NCBI RefSeq assembly: GCF_051401765.1
Contig: NC_135071.1
Coordinates: forward strand, 21,338,961-21,402,960
Reading direction: 5' to 3'
Length of the DNA: 64,000 nt
Origin: Calliopsis andreniformis
Lineage: Eukaryota; Arthropoda; Insecta; Hymenoptera; Andrenidae
Position numbers and translations under genes: made by a program. Position 1 is the stretch's first letter. Every line of letters begins with the position of its first letter. The notes beneath the pieces are model-generated. The model saw only the letters and a list, made by a program, of their open reading frames with translations. It was not told where the DNA came from and did no database searches. Below, piece by piece: positions 14,385 to 27,794 of this stretch.

Positions 14385-16489
14385 CTAAGTGAACATTTGA
14401 TGTTGAACTAGTTTATTAAAGTAACTATCCTTTAAACTCATAAGTTCCTTGTATGTCCCACTTTCTGTCACTTGTCCTTGGTTTAAAACTACAATTCTAT
14501 TTGCGTTTTTTATCGTACTTAGCCTATGAGCTATAGTCAATACTGTTCGCCCTTTAACGGCTTTTTCTAAAGCTTTCTGTACAAAATGTTCACTTTCTGC
14601 ATCTAACGCGCTTGTTGCTTCATCCAGAATTAAGATTTTTGGTTCCTAAATATAAATCAATGTAAAACATTCATATGTGAACATGTAGCGGTTATTCTTA
14701 CCTTTATTAGCGCTCTAGCAATAGCGACTCTTTGTTTTTGTCCACCGCTAAGAGTAACACCTTTTTCCCCGACCATCGTATCCAAACCATCTGGCATATT
14801 TTTTGCGAAGTCCAAAACGTGTGCACGTCTCGCTACATCTTCTACATCATATTTTGTCGGATCTTTTGCTCCGTATAATATATTTTCCCTGATTGTACCG
14901 CTGAAAAGTATTGGCTCCTGAGGCACAATACTGATTTGTGATTTTACCCATACAGGGTCAAGAGATTTCAGATCGTGATTGTCTAAAATTATACATCCCG
15001 AATCGGGGTCATAAAATCTTAATAAAAGCGAGGCTAGTGTAGATTTTCCTGAACCAGATGATCCAACAATAGCGATTACCATACATTTTGGGATTTTTAA
15101 ACTGAAATTTTTCAAAACCCATGTACTTTTTCTCATAGGGTAAGCAAAATTGACATTTTGGAATTCAATATCACCTGACAGTTCCCTTTCCAGAATTTTA
15201 CCACCTTGAATAGGTATTGCTGACTGTCTTTCGATCAGTTCCACTAAACGTACATTTGCACCCAGTGCTTTATTTAATTCGCTATAAAACGAAGATAATC
15301 CATTCAAAGAAATTCCTACATATACAGCATACATTAAGAAAGAATTTAAGTTTCCAATCGTAATAGATGAGTCAGAGACCATAATTCCACCGCAATACAA
15401 AACAGACAAGACAATCACATTTCCCAAGAAACCAGTTAATCCAAAAAATATTCCTTTATGTAAACTTTCTTTGTAACACAACCCAAGTGTATCTTTTAAT
15501 TGGGAATTGTAATAGTCAACTTCGCATTTTTCTTTTGCAAACGCCTTAACTGTTCTTATATTACCAATTTTTTCTTCGGCTGTTGTATTCAATACTGCTA
15601 AGCTATCTTGTATGTCTCTAGAAATTTTCTTCAAATAGCGACCAAAAATTATAGCTAAAGCAGCGGTTGGGGGTACAACAGCTAAACCAAATATAGCTAA
15701 TTTGGGTGAGGTATAGAACATCATGGACATTCCACCGATAGTCATAAAAAGGGAGCGTAGCCCATCCGAGACATTACTAGTTAATGAAGAACTAATAAGT
15801 TGTGTATCACCTGAAATAAATACAACAAAAGTAAAGTTAAGAAAAAATATTTTTATCTTTCTATTATATCGTACAAAAGAACAATACTTACCAGATAATT
15901 TGCCAACAAGTTCTCCTGTTTTACGCTTATCGAACATTGCTACTTCTTGACGAAGTAAAGCAGCGTATAGTTGTTTTCTTAAGGACTGAGTGATTCTATG
16001 CCCTGTAGTAGACATTAAATACACTCTACAGAAATTACATAGACCTCCAATGAGGAATATTCCAGATAAAAAAACACACCACCAATTAAGAGTTTCTTTT
16101 ACATTTTCTTTGTCACCTGTATTGAAGATATCGATCAGTTTTCCTACATAGAAAGGTACTGACATTGTGACTGCGGACGAGACAGCTAAGAAGGCGATAG
16201 CACCAAATAATCTCCATTTTTCTGGTGCTGCTAATATAATCAGATTTTTAAGTTCAGAAGCTTTTTTCGTTTTCGTAGTTGGATGTCTATTCGAAGAATT
16301 TAGAATCTTCGTTTCTAGAGCATTGTCTCCGCGATATCTTATTGTGGAAAGTATACATGTTTTTCCAGAAATTTTGGTCGATGGCGTTAAGCACGAATAC
16401 GACAAAGGTTTACATGCGATTGTTAAAGTACGACATCCTAATTTTTGTAGAGTAATAGTTGTTATAGAAAATCTTCGAAACAGTATCAT
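14385..16489 (-). CDS. ABCB10: ABCB10-type mitochondrial ABC half-transporter
   Basis: Inner-mitochondrial-membrane ABC half-transporter of the ABCB10 type, linked to haem synthesis and oxidative-stress protection. Exons on the minus strand: 16489-15892, 15810-14702 and 14645-14385 (TAG), giving 655 residues. A basic Ser/Thr-rich N-terminus ([18 protein letters not shown]) fits a mitochondrial presequence. The membrane domain begins near residue 85 ([20 protein letters not shown]). Family signatures are [27 protein letters not shown] and [15 protein letters not shown]. In the nucleotide-binding domain are Walker [10 protein letters not shown] (about 448), signature LSGGQKQR (about 553) and Walker [13 protein letters not shown] (about 571-582). 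The first intron (15891-15811, 81 nt) contains no stop in frame; it is called an intron because removing it restores the family spacing GKLSG-DTQL. Divergent from TOR. Confidence 0.92.
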
Positions 16490-18201
16490 TTTCTAACGTG
16501 AACATGAACAGAGCAGTTTACAAAACGAAAAGTCATTGAGAGGCTATAAATTTTTATTCTTCGGTTATCTTAGATAAAAGTAACTTCAAAACGGAAATTA
16601 ACTGTGCCATTCTGCTATCGTTGAAAATTACATTTCAATTACTGATTGAATCGACGAATTATTTTACGTATACAATTTATTTTAAATAGCTAAAAGCTAA
16701 ATCATTTTTGATCAGCTGAGTACACAAAAGGACTTCTCTTACAGTCGCGTAACTCTTTTTACGGTCGAATGGTTCTTCATATTTCATGGTGGCATGTTAT
16801 TATTAGGGATGAAAATAGGAGAGAATACATACATTCGTTACAACTTTAGTATTTTGACTGTATGCATAGCGGTTTATGTTGCTCAGCAAGATGCGAGAAA
16901 TTTCGTTGTGAACGATTGTTCTTAAGAGCATTGTTAATTCGTCGTTTTTTTTTATGGTTTAAGAAGTTATCAGAGGGGCACTGATCCCTGAACACTCGGC
17001 CCTGGCATCACAATGTTGGTGGCGTCATCTAGTGTCATTTTTTTAATGAGAATGTTGAGCTTTCAGTTTCCATTTCCACCCGCAATCACGCTCCCGTGTA
17101 CATACTGAAACACATAGGCGCCACCACTGAAAATGTGTGGATTTAAAGACGTTGGCTCCTTATAAAATTAAAAAGTCATCTTTTTACCATAATTATACAA
17201 TATTTTCGCTCACAAATAGCCCAGTTGTATGATGAAAGTACACATAGTCCTCTATATACTACGTATACGTTAGGCCAGAATTTACTGAGCTATGTGTTCA
17301 ATTATATACCCTATTTACATTTTCTCAAGTACCAAATTAATTGTAAATTCATTGTAGTTCTCATGGTATTACGTCTTATACTTTGGTGTACAGCGTAACC
17401 ACGGTATAACAGTGATGGGACAATTTGAAGTACATACGATTTAAAGTATGATTTGATCGAGGCATCTAACACATACTTTCCATTGATTAGAAAAAATACT
17501 CTACATTCTTTTTTATTTCGTTAAAAAAAAAGAAAAGAACGAGAAACAAATAGATATCTGATCTTGTAACTTGTGATACATTCTATGAGAAATAGTGCTT
17601 ACTTTACGCTATTACGCTCAACATGAAGTCCATTCAAAGCTGTTCCGTATCACAATGTACATATGTTGTTTTATCCGATCTCGACAATGAATGTATACAT
17701 ATATGAATATATATGAGTTAAATCGAACGTAAAGATTAGTATTAATAATCATTTATCAAGAACATTTATGAAGAGTGGGGAAGTCATTGGAAAGCGTATA
17801 ATTGAATTGGGCAAAGCGTAGTAAGCAATGTTAAGGTTATAATGTATATGCCTGTAGATGACGCGTAAACTTTCGTAATTCTCATAATTTGTTGATCTGT
17901 AATTAGGTACTGAGCATCAAAACATGAAAGAGCTGCATTACAGATGTCGTTTTTTAATCATGTAATTGAATACTCATTGAAATTTAATTCCATAAAGAGG
18001 ACTGAAGTAATGATAACAATCATGAAAATAGATTAGAATGTGAAATTCATGTAATGTCAAATAGGTATGCTGAAGGTGCTATTGATTTATATTTCTCTTT
18101 TAACCAAACTTTACGTTAAAAAATATTTCTTTCAGGCGTTATCGCGAAAAGATTAAGCAAGATAGACTTATTTCAATTGACGCTGCTTCAAATTTATAAC
18201 A
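16490..18201. promoter_or_regulatory. Divergent promoter region ABCB10/TOR
   Basis: About 1.7 kb. It contains a locally GC-richer block (about 16975-17130) with two CTCF-like motifs. A likely 3' splice site (TTTCTTTCAG ending at 18136) just before the TOR start suggests a non-coding first exon for TOR upstream. No coding sequence is seen. Confidence 0.5.
17016..17129. promoter_or_regulatory. Two CTCF-like motifs in inverted orientation
   Basis: At 17016-17036 the minus strand reads GACACTAGATGACGCCACCA, one base off the core ACTAGATGGCGCC. At 17114-17129 the minus strand reads CAGTGGTGGCGCCTA. The shared GGTGGCG/CGCCACC elements resemble the insulator motif bound by insect CTCF. This is motif resemblance only; no binding evidence. 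Confidence 0.3.
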
Positions 18202-21200
18202 ATGTCAAATACACTTGTACAACAGTTTGTACAGAGACTTAAATCTCGAAATGAAGAGATACGTAACAAAGCGGCAAGAGACCTATGTCTCTATGTTAAA
18301 ACAGAGTTGCGAGAAGCATCACAGGAAGAAATTACAGCTTTTATGGATGAATTTAACCATCATATATTTGAAATGGTATCTGGGTCGGATGTGAATGAGA
18401 AAAAGGGGGGAATATTGGCTATAGTTTGCCTTATAGGAGCAGATGTAGGAAACATTAATACAAGAACTATAAGGTTTGCAAACTATCTGAGAAATTTATT
18501 ACCTTCGAATGACGTAGGAGTTATGGAACTAGCTGCTAAAACTGTTGGAAAATTAGCACTAGTTTCAGGTACATACACAGCAGAATATGTAGAATTTGAA
18601 GTAAAGCGTGCCTTTGAATGGCTTGGTGGAGATAGACACGAAGGTAAAAGACATGCTGCTGTTCTTGTTTTAAGAGAACTTGCTGTTTCTATGCCAACAT
18701 ACTTTTTTCAACAAGTGACTCCATTCTTTGAACTTATATTTAATGCGATACGCGATCCTAAACCTGTGATAAGAGAAGGTGCTGTAGAAGCATTACGAGC
18801 TGCTTTAATCGTTACTGCTCAGAGGGAGACAGCAAAGCAAATGCACAAGTCTCAATGGTACAAGCAGTGTTACGATGAAATAGTAGCAGGATTTGAGGAA
18901 GTATATACTAGAGAAAGAGGAGTTAACAGAGAAGATAGAATACATGGGTCGTTATTAATATTAAATGAATTACTTAGATGCAGCAATATCCAATGGGAAA
19001 GAAATTATGAAACTTTAATGGAGAGATTGAACTGTTCTACACAACAAAACGAAAATGACATATTATCCTTGATGCCACGATTAAAAACAACTATTGTATC
19101 TAAATGGTCCAATTCGTCTCAGAATTCTTTTAATTCCCAGCAGACATTGTATCCAGCACATGAATCCGCAGTTTGTCGTTGTTTAATGCAAGAAAAGTTA
19201 GACGATATTTACAATGATGTAATGAATCAAAGAATGTCTAGAAATCCGCATATTCAACACGCCCTGATGATGTTGTTGCCTAGGCTTGCTGCATTTAACA
19301 AAGAAAAATTCACAAAAGATCATTTACGAGAATCATTGACGTACCTTCTAATGACATTACGAAGCAGAGAAAAGGATAGGTACGCCGCGTTTACTACAAT
19401 TGGATTTATAGCAGTTGCAGTAGAGGATTCGATAAACCCTTATCTTCCGAAGATCATGGAAGTAATTAAAAATTTATTACCATCTAAAGAAGTACCGTCT
19501 AAGAAACGCGGTACTTCCTTAGAACCTGCAGTATTCATTTGTATAACTCTTCTGGGTCATGCTGTGAAACAAGTTATAGACGCTGATGTGAGAGATATAT
19601 TGGAATCCATGTTAACAACTGGGTTAAGTCCGATTCTTACAACTACTCTTCGAGAATTAGCTCATAGTGTTCCATTGTTGAAACCTGACATCTCACAAGG
19701 TCTTTTAAGAATGTTGTCTCAAGTCTTGATGCAAAAGCCGCTCCGGCACCCCGGTGCGCCACGAATTCCAACCAGTCCTATATCTGCTGCACCAATGGAA
19801 GTGGATATTCCATCTACCGTCTTAGCGTTAAAGACTCTTGGAACGTTTAATTTTGATGGAAATCCCCTTTTGCAATTTGTAAGACGATGCGCGGATCACT
19901 TCCTTACATTTGAACAAGCAGAGGTGCGATTAGAAGCTGTGAGAACGTGTTCAAGATTATTACGATTGGCTTTAAGTCAACCAGGGCCTACAGTGACCAA
20001 TACTGTTTCTACTGTTCTTGGAAAATTGTTAGTTGTTGGTATCACAGATACAGATCCAGACGTAAGGCTTTGGGTGTTAGCTTCTTTAGACGATTCTTTT
20101 GATATTCATCTAGCACAAGCCGAAAATTTGTCCGCTTTGTTTATTGCAATGAATGATGAAATGTTTGAGATCCGAGAGTTAGCAATTCGCACGATCGGAC
20201 GATTAAGCACAATGAATCCAGCTTATGTTATGCCTTCTTTACGTAAAACTTTAATACAATTTTTAACGGAATTAGAACACTCAGGCATGGGTCGTAACAA
20301 AGAACAAGCTGCCCGTATGTTGGATCATTTAGTTGTCAGTGCGCCAAGACTCATAAGGCCGTACATGGAACCGATTTTGAAAGTCCTTGTCCCGAAGTTA
20401 AAGGAACCGGAATCAAACCCTGGCGTAATTTTAGCTATACTACGCGCAATAGGTGACTTAGCAGAAGTGAATGGTGCTGAAATGCAACAATGGATGTCAG
20501 AACTTTTATCTATACTTCTTGAAATGCTAGTAGATGCTAGTTCTCCGGAAAAAAGAGGAGTTGCTTTATGGGTTCTTGGCCAACTAGTTGGAAGTACAGG
20601 GCATGTTGTGAAACCGTACATGCAATATCCTTCGTTATTAGATGTTTTAATAAACTTCTTGAAAACCGAACAGCAACCCATTATCAGAAGGGAAACTATA
20701 AGAGTTCTTGGACTATTGGGCGCTTTAGATCCATACAAACATAAGATGAATCTTGGTCAAATAGATTCCCAATTGGACACCCTTACATCTATGGCTGATA
20801 CTAAGAGCGAAGTTGAAAATACACAAGATCTAACGACTAGCGAAATGTTAGTGAATATGTCTTCGTCGACGCTGGAGGAATATTACCCAGCGATTGCCAT
20901 AGCAACGCTCATGAGGATTATTCGTGATCCCACGTTATCGCAACATCATACTATGGTGGTTCAAGCAGTGACTTTTATATTTAAAAGCTTAGGAATTAAA
21001 TGCGTACCGTACATCTCTCAAGTGATGCCAAGTTTCCTGAATGTAGTCCGTACAGCTGATGTCAATTTTCGCGAGTATTTGTTTCAACAACTGGCTATTC
21101 TCATTGCCATTGTGAAACAACATATTAGAAATTATTTAGACGACATATTTAATTTAATTAAAGAATTCTGGACCGTGAATAGTCCGTTGCAAAGCACACT

Positions 21201-24200
21201 GATACTTCTAGTCGAGCATATTGCTGTTGCACTCGGTGCTGAGTTCAAAATTTATTTGCCACAATTGATGCCACAAATATTGAGAGTTCTAACACATGAC
21301 ACGAGTAAGGATAGATCAGTTACTGTGAAACTTCTTCAAGCGCTTCAAAAGTTTGGAAATAATTTAGACAACTATCTTCATTTAGTGTTACCGCCAATCG
21401 TTAAGCTATTTCACGCTACTGATTGTCCAATAACTGTGAACAAAGTAGCTCTTGAAACTGTCGATCATTTGGCAGATACATTAGATTTTACTGACTTTGC
21501 ATCCAGGATTGTTCATCCTTTGGTACGAACATTGGATCAATGTCCCGAGCTACGAGCGACAGCAATGGATACATTATGTGCATTAGTCATTCAATTAGGG
21601 AAAAAGTATCAAATCTTTATATCGTTGGTACAAAAAGTAATGACGAAGCATAAAATTGTTAGCCCACGTTACGAAGTTCTAATTGATAAAATTTTGACGG
21701 AAACTACCGTGGCCGATGGAGAAGATTATCTATTGATGAGGCACCGACATTCGAGAAATAAGAATCGTGATTTGTCTCTAACATCATCGGATACTACTAC
21801 GATAAAAAGATTACATGTATCCGCTTCAAATCTGCAAAAGGCATGGACGGCAACTAGAAGAGTTTCAAAGGATGATTGGCTCGAATGGTTAAGAAGTTTG
21901 TCTATCGGTTTACTCAAAGAATCGCCCTCACCGGCATTGAGATCTTGCTGGGCTCTCGCACAGACTTATTCTCAATTACCTAGAGATTTATTCAATGCGG
22001 CATTCGTTTCCTGTTGGACTGAGTTGGATGACACGTACAGAACAGAACTCATTCAGACGTTACAGCAAGCATTAATGGTTCCGGATCTTCCAGAAATAAC
22101 GCAAACGATTTTGAACCTTGCAGAATTTATGGAGCATTGCGATAAGGGTCCCCTACCCCTAGACAATAAAATTTTAGGCGAACGAGCAATGCATTGCAGA
22201 GCTTACGCGAAAGCTTTGCATTACAAAGAAGATGAATTTCATAAGAGCAGAAACAGTAATGTTTTTGAATCTCTAATTTCTATTAATAATAAACTTCAAC
22301 AAAAAGAAGCTGCTGAAGGTTTATTAGAATATGTTATGAATCAAAATAATCAGCAAGATTTAAAGGTGCAGATACGATGGTACGAAAAATTACATAATTG
22401 GGATAAAGCTTTGCAATTATATAGAGAAAGGTTGGAAAGTGATCCGGCAGATGTGGAATCGAACCTAGGCGAAATGCGTTGCTTAGAGGCTCTTGGTGAA
22501 TGGGGGCAATTGCACGACGTTGCAACCAAACAGTGGGCAAATCAAAGCGATGAAACTAAACAGAGAATGGCCAGAATGGCAGCAGCCGCTGCATGGGGTC
22601 TCAGCCAGTGGGAAAGCATGGAAAGATACGTTTCACTGATACCGAAGGATACTCAAGATGGTGCCTTTTACCGAGCTGTTCTAGCGATTCATGACGAGCA
22701 ATACAATATCGCTCATCAACTGATCGATAGTGCCAGAGATTTATTGGACACAGAGCTAACTGCAATGGCTGGTGAAAGTTATCAGAGGGCTTACAACGCA
22801 ATGGTAGAAGTTCAGAAATTAGCAGAGCTAGAAGAAGTAATACAATTCAAACTAGTCCCAGAAAGAAGATCGACGATTAAATCTATGTGGTGGGAGAGAC
22901 TTCAAGGTGGGCAACGGATAGTTGAAGATTGGCAAAAGATCATACAAGTTCATACGCTGGTAGTTTCCCCACAAGACGATATGTATACATGGTTAAAGTA
23001 TGCTAGTCTATGCAGAAAGAGCGGCAGCTTGATGTTGTGTCATAAAACATTAGTTATGTTGCTTGGAGTAGATCCATCGCTGACGCCTGATCAACCATTA
23101 CCAACCACTCATCCCCAGGTGACATTCGCTTATTGCAAACACATGTGGGTGGCAAATAAACGAGAGGAGGCATACAGTCAATTGCAGAGATTTGTACAAA
23201 CCTCGTTACAACCAACGACCGTGTCGGTAGTAGGCCAAGAAGATGAAAAACAGCAAGAAGCAAGAAAAAGGTTATTAGCTAGATGTTATCTGAAACTTGG
23301 AGAATGGTTAGAGGCTTTAAAAGGCATAAACGAACATTCTATACCAGCTGTACTCTCTTATTATGCTGCAGCTACGGAACATGATCCGACTTGGTACAAA
23401 GCATGGCATGCTTTTGCATATACCAATTTCGAAAGTGTCTTATTTTATAAACACCAGCAAGGCGATTCCTCGAATATCGAAAGTACACCGGGAAATGGGA
23501 CACGTAACAATCTTTCCAGTGCACAATATATATCGAAGTTCACTGTGCCAGCAGTAGAAGGGTTTTTTCGATCTATCAATCTTTCTCACGGTAATTCATT
23601 GCAAGATACGCTTCGGTTATTGACACTGTGGTTCGATTACGGTCAGTGGCCAGAAGTATACGAAGCTATTGTAGAAGGCATTCGATTGATTGAAATCAAT
23701 ACTTGGCTACAGGTAATTCCTCAACTCATAGCAAGGATAGATACGCCCAGAGCTTTGGTTGGTCGATGTATACATCATCTTCTAATAGATATTGGAAAAA
23801 CACATCCTCAAGCTTTAGTTTACCCTTTAACTGTGGCATCGAAGAGTGCCAGTCATGCTAGAAAAACAGCTGCGAATAAAATTCTCAAAAGCATGTGCGA
23901 ACACAGTCCAACTCTAGTACAACAAGCAATGATGGCTAGTGACGAGCTGATCCGAGTTGCTATTCTTTGGCACGAGTTATGGCACGAAGGACTAGAAGAA
24001 GCTAGCAGACTATATTTCGGAGAAAGAAACGTTCGAGGAATGTTTGATACATTGGAACCTTTACATGCCATGTTGGAAAGAGGTCCACAAACTTTAAAAG
24101 AAACTTCCTTTAATCAAGCCTATGGCAGAGACTTGATGGAAGCACAAGAATGGTGTCATAGATATAAAGCATCGCGTGACGTTAGAGATTTAAATCAAGC

Positions 24201-26074
24201 CTGGGATTTGTATTATCACGTTTTTAGACGAATATCTCGACAGTTGCCACAATTAACCAGTTTAGAGCTTCAATATGTCAGTCCGAAATTGCTTCTTTGC
24301 AGAGATTTAGAACTAGCTGTACCAGGAAGTTATAGCCCTGGTCAATCGATAGTAAGAATAGCGAGTATACATAGTTCTATGCAAGTAATAACGAGCAAAC
24401 AACGACCACGAAAATTGTGTATAAAAGGTTCGTAATATTTATGCCTCAATGCGGAAGAAGAAGAAGTTGTTGTTGAAAATGTATGTAACATCTAATATTT
24501 CAAATCTGTAGGTAGTAACGGTAAAGATTACATGTTCCTCTTGAAAGGACACGAAGATCTCAGACAGGATGAACGTGTGATGCAATTATTTGGTCTTGTC
24601 AATACTCTGTTATTACACGATCCAGATACGTTTAGAAGAAATCTTACTATCCAAGTAAATTCAAGTTTACATTAATATTCTTAATATTTACATTAATATG
24701 GCAATGAATATTAAACGAACATTTTATTCAGAGGTACGCTGTAATACCGCTATCCACGAATAGTGGCTTAATTGGTTGGGTACCTCATTGCGATACGTTA
24801 CATACACTGATCAGAGACTACAGAGAAAAGAAGAAAATATTACTAAACATAGAGCATAAAATAATGTTAAGAGTGAGTATCTAAACCTTTCAATAATATG
24901 TTTACATGTACGACACATACTCGTATTACCTCAATACGAGTCCATAACTCGCGTCAGCTGGTCAGGATGAAATTGTATCGTCAGCTGAAAGTTCGCCTCG
25001 TATCGAGATAATACTGTACATCCTAATTCAGGTTGATCGAAATGTCTGTTTCATCGTATTTGATTGAAAATTTTGATTTATAGATGGCTCCAGGTTATGA
25101 TCATCTTATGCTTATGCAAAAGGTCGAAGTGTTTGAACATGCTCTCGAACACACGCACGGCGATGACTTATCACGGCTTCTTTGGCTAAAATCACCTTCG
25201 AGCGAAGTATGGTTTGATCGTAGGACAAATTATACGCGGTCTCTCGCTGTTATGTCTATGGTGGGATATATCTTGGGTCTTGGAGATCGACACCCATCAA
25301 ATTTAATGTTAGATCGTTTAAGTGGAAAAATATTACATATTGATTTTGGGGATTGCTTCGAAGTGGCCATGACTCGTGAGAAATTCCCGGAAAAAATACC
25401 TTTTCGGTTGACTCGAATGTTGATCAACGCGATGGAAGTAACGGGAATCGAGGGCACGTACAGAAGGACTTGCGAATCCGTGATGTCAGTGTTGCACCGA
25501 AATAAAGACAGCTTAATGGCAGTATTAGAGGCGTTTGTCTACGATCCTCTTTTGAATTGGAGATTAATGGACAACGCTGCGCCAAAAGGTAAAAGATCTG
25601 ATGCCCAAGGGATGAGCGCTAGTAGCAATCAAGAACATAGCGACACATTGGATTCTCTAACCGCCACATTACCAAAAAAAGGAGTTCCATGTAGCGTCGA
25701 GAATGGAGGTCAATTATTAATGAAACAGTCTATTTTTTTTATGTTTCGTATAAATATATGATATAAAACAAGGTGATTTATATGCAGGTGATACCAATCA
25801 ACCAGAGGCACTGAACAAAAAAGCCCTTGCTATTATAACAAGAGTGAGAGACAAATTAACAGGGCGTGACTTCTCTCATGAAGAAACATTAAGCGTTCAA
25901 CGTCAGGTTGACCTTTTGATTCAACAAGCTACCAATAATGAGAATTTATGCCAATGCTATATTGGATGGTAATGCTACCTTTTTCTTTTTCTTCTTTTTT
26001 TCTTTCAAATTGTACAGTTTTAATCTATATACTTCAGTTAAACCATATTCAATTACAGGTGTCCCTTCTGGTAA
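18202..26074 (+). CDS. TOR: TOR, target of rapamycin serine/threonine kinase
   Basis: PIKK-family kinase at the core of TORC1/TORC2, the nutrient and growth regulator. Exons: 18202-24427, 24512-24654, 24732-24872, 25084-25708, 25788-25968 and 26059-26074 (TAA), 7332 nt and 2443 residues, as expected for an insect TOR. Order: N-terminal HEAT repeats (to about 1230), FAT region (about 1290-1880), FRB from about 1914 ([20 protein letters not shown]), then kinase: [17 protein letters not shown], catalytic [11 protein letters not shown] (about 2237) and [11 protein letters not shown] (about 2255). FATC ends CQCYIGWCPFW. The last exon is only 16 nt and was found from phase (GW-CPFW). The frame continuing past 25708 is intronic read-through. 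The first coding exon alone is 6.2 kb. A 3' splice site near 18136 implies a 5'UTR intron. Confidence 0.97.
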
Positions 26075-27794
26075 ATCTGAGATTCTTCTGGTCATCTCAG
26101 ATGTGTATAATAGGCATTATTGTTCCTGTCTTTGCATTTTTATTACTAAGGAATAATTGTATCAAATACCACCACATCCAAGTACTATTGTACATATATA
26201 AACTATATTACTATATCGATTGTATATAATACTCATGTTACTTTTGCTTATTGAATACAGTGTATATTAAAAAACATGACGTACATCAGAAATTACACAA
26301 TAATTAATTACAATTATAAGTTACTTCTCTTTTGTTTTTATTTCTTGTATGTAAACACGAGGAAACCCACTTAGAAGTACCTATAGTAATACTTCCTTTT
26401 AAATCTTTCTTTTATCTTTGAATCTCTGTTGATGCGTCTATACAAATTGTCATTGTAATGGTTCATTGTAATGGTTCGTAATTGTAGAAATATTGTTATA
26501 AACGAATTTAAACTTATGATGTAATGCTATAATTTTATAAATCAGTGACACACAAAGTAATTTGTTATCTATTGAATACACTTTTCATATTAGAATATGT
26601 TAAATAAACTGTTATAACACCGAACTTTGATACTATTTGTTTATAGTAAAGCACAAAGCATGATTAAAGTATCGTTCCCATTATTATCATAAATATTGTT
26701 ACCAGCAATAATTCGTACGTTGAAAACGTGTGTATTGCGATTCTTCGAATTGAATTCCACCGAAATATATGTTTTGAAAAAATCGACAACGCAGGTGCTT
26801 TAATTTATAAAACCATATTGGTAAACAAATAGTATATCTCTCTAATTTAAACAAAATTCAAGTGTGCGTGTACTTGTGTATCCAAGCGATTCTGTCCCCC
26901 CCCCCCCACTCTTTCTCATGCTTTTACACAAGACCCACTAAGCCACTGAATAAGAGAGTGAAAAAGAGAGTGTCGGTGCTGCTAAAATGGTAGAGTTGCC
27001 GTACATACATACGCAATAAATACCTAACTTGAAGAATGAAAAACGCGCCTGATTTAAAATTAGACATGGGACTATGGCTTGTGTGTCATGTACGTGCTGC
27101 AAGTACGTATGTATATGTAGCCGAGTCAAGTTATGAAATTAAATTAGTAGTTTTCAACTTGTCCAAAACTAAAGTCATAATAATAATCAGAATGTAAAGA
27201 ATAAGATGTTATATACAAAATGATCTACGAGGTAAGATGTATAAAAAAGGGTAAAGTGGAAGTGTCTAGAAGTAGAATAGAAATGATTTTCGAAGACCTT
27301 ATCGTTTGCACTCATCTCTGTATAATAAAATTTCTTAATCATTAAGAAGCTGATGGTGCACGTTTCTACGTAATTCTGTGGATCAGTGAACCGTGCATCA
27401 ACGCGCATCTCGTTTAAATGTAATTTGACATGCAAAATAGTTAGCGATATCAACGGAAGAGTGCGTTTCGACAGGTATGTGAGGAAGTATGTATGTATGT
27501 ATACCACTGATCTGTATGCATACGTATGTTAGTTGCTCAGCTGTTTTGAAGAATCGACGCAGCCTGGCAGTGATTGTCCGTAACGCAGCGTGGAATTGCT
27601 GCTTTCACGTCCAAACGCAAACAGATGTGGAGTGACTGTTGAAATTTTTGACACATCTCGTGCAGGAACCTTCGAAAGGTAACCAGCACCATTCCTTCCT
27701 GCGGGGCATTTGTAACACGGTAATCCGTAAACGATTACGTAGTCGATTGTGTCAATAGGTTAGAGGAACTGAAAGAAAAACACAAGGAATCGCC
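26075..27794. other. TOR 3'UTR and UBE4B 5' flank
   Basis: AT-rich 3'UTR-like DNA follows the TOR stop. There is a C13 run at about 26897-26909, ACAT/ATGT-rich patches near 27000-27120 and 27480-27510, and a more balanced stretch (27540-27790) that probably holds the UBE4B promoter and 5'UTR. Small frames on both strands have no support. Confidence 0.55.

Noticed and set aside
20325..20738. 137-codon antisense frame inside TOR
   Set aside because: It is a shadow of a coding exon with no homology or splice context.
27187..27507. 106-codon minus-strand frame
   Set aside because: No recognisable family, overlaps ACAT microsatellite DNA, and likely lies in the UBE4B flank.
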